From Candidatus Curtissbacteria bacterium (GTDB lineage Bacteria; Patescibacteriota; Microgenomatia; Curtissbacterales; GWA2-41-24): a stretch of DNA of 9,043 bases. The translations under genes were made by a program, and so were the position numbers. Below, piece after piece: positions 5,464 to 9,043 of the stretch. Numbering within the stretch: the stretch's first letter is position 1; each line of letters opens with the position of its first letter. The notes under the pieces were generated by a model. That model searched no databases. It was given only the letters and a program-made list of their open reading frames with translations, and had not been told where the DNA came from. The stretch spans positions 1 to 9,043 of the forward strand of contig JACPKK010000013.1 of the NCBI GenBank assembly GCA_016187105.1. The letters run 5' to 3'.

Positions 5464-7743
5464 TTAATATTTTGTTTTTGTGACCAATTTGTGTTCGGCT
5501 TCGTAGATTGTTTGGCGAGTGGATTCGATGGCGTCAGGGTTGACGGAAATGGAGCTGATGCCCCAAGAAACTAATTTTTCGGTCAGTTCGGGGTAGACGG
5601 AAGGTGCCTGCCCGCAAATTGAAGAAGTAATACCATCACGGTTACAGGTTTTGACTAAACGCTCAAGCGCCCAAAGGACTGAAGGGTCCAGCTCGTTAAA
5701 CTGGCTGGCGACCTCTTCGTTATCACGGTCTGTGCCCAGAATGAGCATGGTTAAATCGTTTGAGCCGATGGAAATGCCGTCAATGCCTATTTTAATAAAC
5801 TCGTCAAGGCTAATGACATTGGTGGGGATTTCGGCCATCATCCAGAACTTAAAGTGGCGGTCGGCGAGCAGGCCGCTTTCGCCAACGAGTTCTTTGACTG
5901 CCTTAAGTTCCTGTGGACTCCTGACAAATGGGATCATTAAGTGGAGATTTTTGTGCTTGAGGCGAACTTTTTTAAGGGCCTCCAGCTCCAGTTTAAAGGT
6001 ATCGGGGTCTTTAATAAAGCGGAAGGCGCCGCGGTAACCCAGCATCGGATTTGCTTCTTGCGGCTCAAAGCTAGCGCCGCCTGCCAGATTGCGGTATTCG
6101 TTGGATTTAAGGTCCGAGGCGCGGTAAATGACGGGGCGGGCTCCGAAGCTTTTGGCGAAAACGGTCAGTTCTCCCGCGAGTTTATCGACAAAGGCGGCGC
6201 TTTTCCCCGCGGCGATAAATTTTTTGGGGTGGGTGCCAATCTGGGCCAGAATAAACTCCGCCCTTAAAAGGCCGACGCCGTCGACGTTTCGTGAGGCCAC
6301 TTGCGCCGCGAGCTCGGGCTCGGCAAGATTGACATAGAGTTTGGTGGCTGTTTGGCGGTGTCTGGCTTCGGTATTTTTCGGCAGGGGTTTTTGGTTCTTT
6401 TTGGCGGGAGGGAGGGCACCTTTAAAAACTAGGCCTTTGGCGCCATCGACGGTGACATACTCTCCGTTTTTGAGTTTCTTGGTAGCATTTCCCGTTCCGA
6501 CGACGCTGGCAATACCCAGCTCCCTGGAAACAATAGCCGCATGGGAAGTGCGGCCGCCACGGTCGGTGACGACGGCTACGGCTTTTTTCATGGCAGGGAC
6601 AAAATCCGGATTTGTCATCTCCGTTACCAAGACCATGCCTTGCTGGACATTGGAAAGTTCGGAAACCGCGCCGACGATAATAACCGGACCAGAGGCTATG
6701 ACCGGAGACGCGGGAGCGCCTTGTACCAGTAACTGTTGGCGGGGAGAGGGCTCAACCGTCTTTACGACCTGGTCCATGGCAGTGACCGGTCTTGTCTGTA
6801 CAATGTAAATTTTACCATCCTTATAGGCCCACTCAATATCCTGGGGCCAGAAGTAGTGTTTTTCGATAAGCGAACCTAGTCTTGCCAGTTCAATGATTTT
6901 TTCGTCGGCTAATTTTTGGGCCTTCCTGTAGGCTTTGGAAACTGCAAGAAGCTTGTTACCTTTTTTGGAGGCTGTGAGCTGTTTTTCTTGGGAGACAATG
7001 TTTTTGGCCAAAATTTTGAAATCTTTTTTGGAGACTTCGTAATGGTCGGGCGTGACTTGGCCGCCGACTATCAGCTCGCCCAAACCGAAAACAGCCTCGA
7101 TTACGATTTTCTTCTTGCTTTTCGTGACCGGGTCAACGGTGAACATGACCCCGGAAACTTCCGACTGGACCATTAACTCCACCGGCAGGGCAATGCCGAC
7201 TTTGAAGTGGTCAAAGTTCTTTTGCTGTCGATAGAAGATTGCTCTTGCCTCAAAAAGGGATGCCCAGGCGCCAAGGACAGCGTTTATAAGCTCTCTTGCC
7301 CCGGAAACATTGAGAAACGTTTTTTGCTGGCCGGCGAATGACGCTTCGGGCAAATCCTCGGCGGTGGCGGACGACCTGACAGCAACCTGACTTTTTTTAC
7401 CGCGGGTCAGCTTTTTATAGAAAGCGATAATCTCCGATTCGAGCTTCTTATCAAGCTTTATGGCACTTATTTCTTTCTGGCACTCGCGAGCTTTGTCTGC
7501 CAGAAGCGCGGGGTTTTCGACATCTATATTAAACAGGATCCCTCTGATCTTATCTATAACACCGCTTTGGTTGACCGTCCGAAAGTAAACTTGAGAGGTG
7601 ATGATAAACCCGTTGGGAACCGGCACCCCGATTTTGTAAAGCTCGCCCAGATTGGCCCCTTTGCCGCCGACCATGGCGATATCGTTTTTATCAATTTCGG
7701 AAAACCAAACAAGATCTTTCACCGGACAGTTAAATAAGCTCAA
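5464..7743 (-). CDS. ppsA: Phosphoenolpyruvate synthase
   Basis: PEP synthase converts pyruvate, ATP and water to PEP, AMP and phosphate, the entry step of gluconeogenesis; in some streamlined bacteria it may run in reverse. The product has 759 residues. The N-terminal ATP-grasp domain carries GGKGANLGELYKIGVPVPNGF (27-46, all but the last residue quoted as one run in the family), VAVRSSATAEDLPEASFAG (120-138) and WAYKDGKIYIVQTRPVT (305-321). The swivelling phosphohistidine domain contains GGRTSHAAIVSRELG with His401. The C-terminal PEP/pyruvate TIM barrel has GLLRAEFIL (491-499), SIGSNDLTMLILGTDRD (658-674) and SSICGQAPS with acid-base Cys710. A TTG start at 7743 is given; a GTG at 7722 would remove seven residues and is equally possible, as neither has a Shine-Dalgarno sequence. 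It heads the tightly packed ppsA-eno-gpmI-NRAMP block, 3 nt before eno. Confidence 0.94.
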   Translation of the reverse strand: MSLFNCPVKDLVWFSEIDKNDIAMVGGKGANLGELYKIGVPVPNGFIITSQVYFRTVNQSGVIDKIRGILFNIDVENPALLADKARECQKEISAIKLDKKLESEIIAFYKKLTRGKKSQVAVRSSATAEDLPEASFAGQQKTFLNVSGARELINAVLGAWASLFEARAIFYRQQKNFDHFKVGIALPVELMVQSEVSGVMFTVDPVTKSKKKIVIEAVFGLGELIVGGQVTPDHYEVSKKDFKILAKNIVSQEKQLTASKKGNKLLAVSKAYRKAQKLADEKIIELARLGSLIEKHYFWPQDIEWAYKDGKIYIVQTRPVTAMDQVVKTVEPSPRQQLLVQGAPASPVIASGPVIIVGAVSELSNVQQGMVLVTEMTNPDFVPAMKKAVAVVTDRGGRTSHAAIVSRELGIASVVGTGNATKKLKNGEYVTVDGAKGLVFKGALPPAKKNQKPLPKNTEARHRQTATKLYVNLAEPELAAQVASRNVDGVGLLRAEFILAQIGTHPKKFIAAGKSAAFVDKLAGELTVFAKSFGARPVIYRASDLKSNEYRNLAGGASFEPQEANPMLGYRGAFRFIKDPDTFKLELEALKKVRLKHKNLHLMIPFVRSPQELKAVKELVGESGLLADRHFKFWMMAEIPTNVISLDEFIKIGIDGISIGSNDLTMLILGTDRDNEEVASQFNELDPSVLWALERLVKTCNRDGITSSICGQAPSVYPELTEKLVSWGISSISVNPDAIESTRQTIYEAEHKLVTKTKY

Positions 7744-7747
7744 ATTT

Positions 7748-7756
7748 ATTGTAGCA
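7748..7756 (-). promoter_or_regulatory. ppsA promoter, extended -10
   Basis: The minus strand reads TGCTACAAT, an extended -10 with five of six matches to TATAAT, in the 35-nt gap between holA and ppsA. The best -35 at 17-nt spacing is poor (TCAAAC). The start point would be near 7740-7742, at or just inside the TTG at 7743. The mRNA would then be leaderless, or have a leader of about 20 nt if the GTG at 7722 is the true start. It would give the metabolic block a promoter separate from the DNA-replication genes upstream. Confidence 0.5.
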
Positions 7757-7778
7757 TTTCTCTTGTCATAGTTTGAGA

Positions 7779-8531
7779 CTACATTTGGCGGTTTAAATAC
7801 TTGAGAATCAGGAGAGAAGAAATGGTGAATTGATCCAAATCGGTCTTGGCGGTTTTGGCCATGAGGTCGGCTTTTAGGGCGCCGGCGAAAAAGTTTTTGA
7901 GGGTTTCCAGGTCAAATAACTTAGCCTGATTTTTAATTTTTTGCCACTGCCAGTCGGCAAGAGGGCGGCCGGTGATTTGGGCGGCGACTGCGCTTTCGGC
8001 TCCCAGCTTGGCAATAATTAGATAAAGGGTTCTTGCGGAAAGATGCCAGATTAGAGGGTAGCTATAGGCTGCCCTCTCGTCCTCCCGAGTCAGACTCGGC
8101 GCGGGCCTGGGGGTTTCTGATTGCAGGTTTTGCAGTGCTCGCAGGGAACTTTTGGAGTTTGGAGAAAGTGAATCGAGAAAGCGGAAAATAAGAGGTTCGG
8201 GCTTAAAGCTTTCGATATGCGAGAAGGGCGCAAGGCTTTTTACTTCCCCTGGTGTAAGCTGCCAGTGCTCCCATAAAATTAAAATTCTACCGTCCGGAAT
8301 TTTTTTAAAAATCTGGTCTTTGGGAGTAAGTTTTTTGTCCCTAATAAAATTTTGGGCAATGACGACACTTTCTTCGCCAAACAGATTCCCGCCTAAGACG
8401 ACCAGGTAAAGATCGTCTTTCGTGTTTTCCTTGGCAAAATTGACGCGTGCCTTCCCGTGGTAGTTTTGGAGAATTTGTGACAGCCTCGCATAGGAGGCAG
8501 TTTTATCTTCCCCGTGCAACAAGTAGATCAT
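7779..8531 (-). CDS. holA: DNA polymerase III delta subunit-like protein (HolA family)
   Basis: The delta subunit opens the sliding clamp as part of the clamp loader. The predicted product is 250 residues, shorter than the 330-345 typical of HolA. It starts MIYLLHGEDKTASYARL, the usual first beta strand of the delta N-terminal domain, and has PDGRILILWEHW in the middle (about residues 98-109). The C-terminal helical region contains WQWQKIKNQAKLFDLETL and FAGALKADLMAKTAKTDLDQ, followed by LLILKYL. This matches the HolA C-terminal pattern, in which an aromatic/Arg/Gln-Ala stretch precedes a helix ending with xADLxxKTG. The frame stays open 33 codons further upstream, but that extension overlaps the EF-like gene in another frame. 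The ATG at 8531 matches the family start and has AAGG six nt upstream. It begins 1 nt after the preceding gene's TGA. The sequence is divergent, so the family call is moderate; it stops with TAG. Confidence 0.7.
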   Translation of the reverse strand: MIYLLHGEDKTASYARLSQILQNYHGKARVNFAKENTKDDLYLVVLGGNLFGEESVVIAQNFIRDKKLTPKDQIFKKIPDGRILILWEHWQLTPGEVKSLAPFSHIESFKPEPLIFRFLDSLSPNSKSSLRALQNLQSETPRPAPSLTREDERAAYSYPLIWHLSARTLYLIIAKLGAESAVAAQITGRPLADWQWQKIKNQAKLFDLETLKNFFAGALKADLMAKTAKTDLDQFTISSLLILKYLNRQM

Positions 8532-8532
8532 T

Positions 8533-8787
8533 TCAGGCCTTAACGATTGGTGAAGGACTTTTAACCGGCTTATCGACTTTAACTCCAAATTCATCGCCCT
8601 TCTTGGCGATATCGATATCGGCGTGCTCAATCTGCATCGAAGAGATATTTTGGGAGAATTCGTTGCCGTCTTTGCCGACGAATTTAACCTCGTCGCCGAT
8701 TTTTAGATCGCCGCCGGATAGTTTAACAACGGCGACGCCAATTTTGTCGTAATAATGGGTAACCGTACCTAAATTTTTACCTGCTAT
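8533..8787 (-). CDS. Small EF-Tu-domain-2-like translation factor domain protein, AUA start
   Basis: This gene encodes 84 residues forming a single beta-barrel-type domain like domain 2 of translational GTPases. It starts (M)AGKNLGTVTHYYDKIGVAV, continues VKLSGGDLKIGDEVKFVGKD, and has the typical SMQIEHADIDIAKKGDEFG and VKVDKPV. No GTPase domain is present. Such stand-alone proteins are known from reduced bacterial genomes as translation elongation factor-like proteins; their function is not established, and a role at the ribosome is only inferred. No ATG, GTG or TTG lies in frame before the ATG at codon 51. The frame is closed by TGA at 8796-8794, and ATA at 8787 stands 9 nt after a perfect AGGAGG and exactly where homologues begin, so AUA is the chosen start. 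The gene ends in TGA, 1 nt before the holA ATG. The upstream leader is unusually structured. Confidence 0.85.
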   Translation of the reverse strand: MAGKNLGTVTHYYDKIGVAVVKLSGGDLKIGDEVKFVGKDGNEFSQNISSMQIEHADIDIAKKGDEFGVKVDKPVKSPSPIVKA

Positions 8788-8793
8788 TTTTAT

Positions 8794-8820
8794 TCACCTC
8801 CTCGTCGAAAAGGATCTCAT
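8794..8820 (-). other. Mini-ORF (8 codons) ending at the EF-like start
   Basis: ATG at 8820 encodes MRSFSTRR and ends with TGA at 8796-8794. It is in frame with the EF-like gene, and its last two sense codons, AGG AGG, are the Shine-Dalgarno sequence. A ribosome ending here would stop within a few nt of the proposed AUA start, which would suit termination-reinitiation. It has no convincing Shine-Dalgarno of its own, so expression is uncertain. Confidence 0.3.
8797..8802 (-). promoter_or_regulatory. Perfect Shine-Dalgarno AGGAGG that decides an ATA start
   Basis: AGGAGG is followed by a 9-nt spacer and then ATA at 8787-8785. The only standard start nearby is a GTG at 8797-8795 that overlaps the Shine-Dalgarno itself, lies in another frame and meets TAA after six codons. 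This is the only strong Shine-Dalgarno sequence in the window; other genes here have weak ones or none. Confidence 0.75.
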
Positions 8821-8823
8821 TTT

Positions 8824-8845
8824 GTTCGCTGGGCTAAAGCCGAAC
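8824..8845 (-). other. Leader hairpin H3
   Basis: GTTCG pairs with CGAAC, extended inward by CT/AG with one bulged G. An alternative inner hairpin is GGCT-TT-AGCC. The stop codon of mini-ORF MIKVRL (8836-8834) lies inside it, so a ribosome on that mini-ORF would open the stem. It is 21 nt upstream of the AGGAGG. Confidence 0.45.
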
Positions 8846-8854
8846 TTTTATCAT
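8834..8854 (-). other. Candidate leader peptide mini-ORF (MIKVRL)
   Basis: ATG at 8854 is followed by ATA, AAA, GTT, CGG, CTT and TAG. An AGGAG (8869-8865) lies 10 nt upstream, at an acceptable distance. An overlapping three-codon ORF (ATG at 8862, MTK, TGA) shares an ATGA with it. Its position between hairpins H2 and H3 resembles attenuation or ribosome-controlled leaders, but the peptide is so short that chance cannot be excluded. Confidence 0.35.
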
Positions 8855-8869
8855 TTCGTCATTTCTCCT

Positions 8870-8896
8870 GTCTTCAAATGCTACAGCATTTGAGAC
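8870..8896 (-). other. Leader hairpin H2
   Basis: On the minus strand CAAATGC-TGTA-GCATTTG is a perfect 7-bp stem with a 4-nt loop. T/A and then TCT-side pairs extend it to about 11 bp (outer end GTC...GAC) with one bulged A. No T-run follows, so it is not a classical terminator on this strand. It lies in the 139-nt gap between xseB and the EF-like gene. Confidence 0.6.
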
Positions 8897-8897
8897 T

Positions 8898-8912
8898 CGA
8901 AAGCATCTTTCG
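8898..8912. other. Leader hairpin H1
   Basis: CGAAAG and CTTTCG form a perfect 6-bp inverted repeat with a 3-nt centre, directly beside H2. On the plus strand it is followed by a T-rich stretch (TTCTTTTC), but no plus-strand gene here would need a terminator. On the minus strand it is the first element of the leader after the xseB stop. Confidence 0.5.
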
Positions 8913-8926
8913 TTCTTTTCTACCCC

Positions 8927-9043
8927 TCAAACCATTATATCTTCTTCGATTTTTTCATCTTTTAAAATCATGGAAATTTTAGCATTGGCTTGGGTGAGCT
9001 TACTTTTACAAATTTTGTGCAGTTGAACGCCCTCTTCCAAAAG
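8927..9043 (-). CDS. xseB: Exodeoxyribonuclease VII small subunit, C-terminal part (cut by window edge)
   Basis: Exonuclease VII degrades single-stranded DNA, and several small XseB subunits bind along the XseA coiled coil. The frame is open from the window edge to TGA at 8929-8927, giving 38 residues. The visible part is LLEEGVQLHKICKSKLTQAN followed by AKISMILKDEKIEED. This fits the XseB pattern of a helix reading YEEGxxLxxxCxxxLxxAexkI, with the Gly, Cys, Leu and Ala positions kept, followed by an acidic tail. xseA would be expected just upstream, outside the window. The call rests on a short segment, so confidence is moderate. Confidence 0.72.
   Translation of the reverse strand, partial: LLEEGVQLHKICKSKLTQANAKISMILKDEKIEEDIMV
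8934..8939 (-). promoter_or_regulatory. Possible -10 element inside the xseB 3' end
   Basis: A perfect TATAAT on the minus strand lies over the last codons of xseB. There is no TGn extension and no good -35 hexamer at 16-18 nt. If active, transcription would start near 8927 and produce the whole three-hairpin leader of the EF-like gene. The evidence is only the hexamer and its position. Confidence 0.3.

Noticed and set aside
7748..7772. ATGACA as the -35 for the ppsA promoter
   Set aside because: It is only 10 nt from the -10 element, too close for a sigma-70 type promoter.
8532..8630. Upstream start of holA at 8630 giving 283 residues
   Set aside because: The extra 33 residues overlap the EF-like gene in another frame and precede the conserved MIYLLHG start.
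8794..8796. Recoded TGA (for example TGA = Gly as in Gracilibacteria/SR1), joining the mini-ORF to the EF-like gene
   Set aside because: The four long genes (ppsA, eno, gpmI, NRAMP) have no internal TGA, and gpmI, the EF-like gene and xseB end in TGA at family-typical places.
8898..8912. Plus-strand intrinsic terminator (hairpin plus T-rich tail)
   Set aside because: No plus-strand gene ends here; the stem is short and the tail is interrupted by C. It is kept only as a leader hairpin.
1..9043. CRISPR array, insertion sequence, tRNA or integration site
   Set aside because: No spaced direct repeats, transposase genes, cloverleaf sequences or flanking duplications were seen; nearly all of the window is housekeeping coding sequence.

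Overview
The window looks like ordinary chromosome from a streamlined bacterium, most probably a member of the Candidate Phyla Radiation (Patescibacteria). This taxonomic call is an inference. It rests on a stand-alone, roughly 84-residue protein resembling EF-Tu domain 2, a short and divergent HolA, compact minus-strand gene packing, and a glycolytic core with PEP synthase. The standard genetic code applies: TAA, TAG and TGA all end genes, and the long genes contain no internal TGA. There is no phage, insertion sequence, CRISPR array, tRNA or rRNA.

Layout. Positions 1-535 (minus) hold the N-terminal part of uvrB, cut by the window edge. Positions 536-734 form a divergent control region with a promoter for each flanking gene and two palindromes. 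Positions 735-1316 (plus) encode LexA, which has no ordinary start codon. lexA converges on a minus-strand block spanning 1327 to 9043. In transcription order this block is xseB (C-terminal end), a structured leader, the EF-Tu-domain-2-like gene, holA, ppsA, eno, gpmI and an NRAMP-family metal transporter. From ppsA onward the genes are 3 nt apart or overlap.

Functions. UvrB and LexA form a DNA-damage pair. xseB and holA are DNA-maintenance genes. ppsA, eno and gpmI stand in the order of the gluconeogenic reactions pyruvate to PEP to 2-phosphoglycerate to 3-phosphoglycerate. The NRAMP gene overlaps gpmI by 4 nt (ATGA) and carries an altered TM6 metal site. All three enzymes of the block need a divalent metal, which makes a functional link plausible but unproven.

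Unusual points. (1) Two genes, lexA and the EF-Tu-domain-2-like gene, appear to start at AUA. In both, a short ATG-initiated in-frame mini-ORF ends immediately before an in-frame ATA. (2) The roughly 140-nt leader of the EF-like gene holds three hairpins and three mini-ORFs, and the second mini-ORF ends inside the third hairpin. (3) uvrB, ppsA and probably lexA have extended -10 promoters placed so that transcripts would be leaderless or nearly so. (4) A 7-bp tandem repeat lies directly on the lexA 5' end. I did not find a clear new multi-gene system; the most novel material concerns translation initiation and leader structure.
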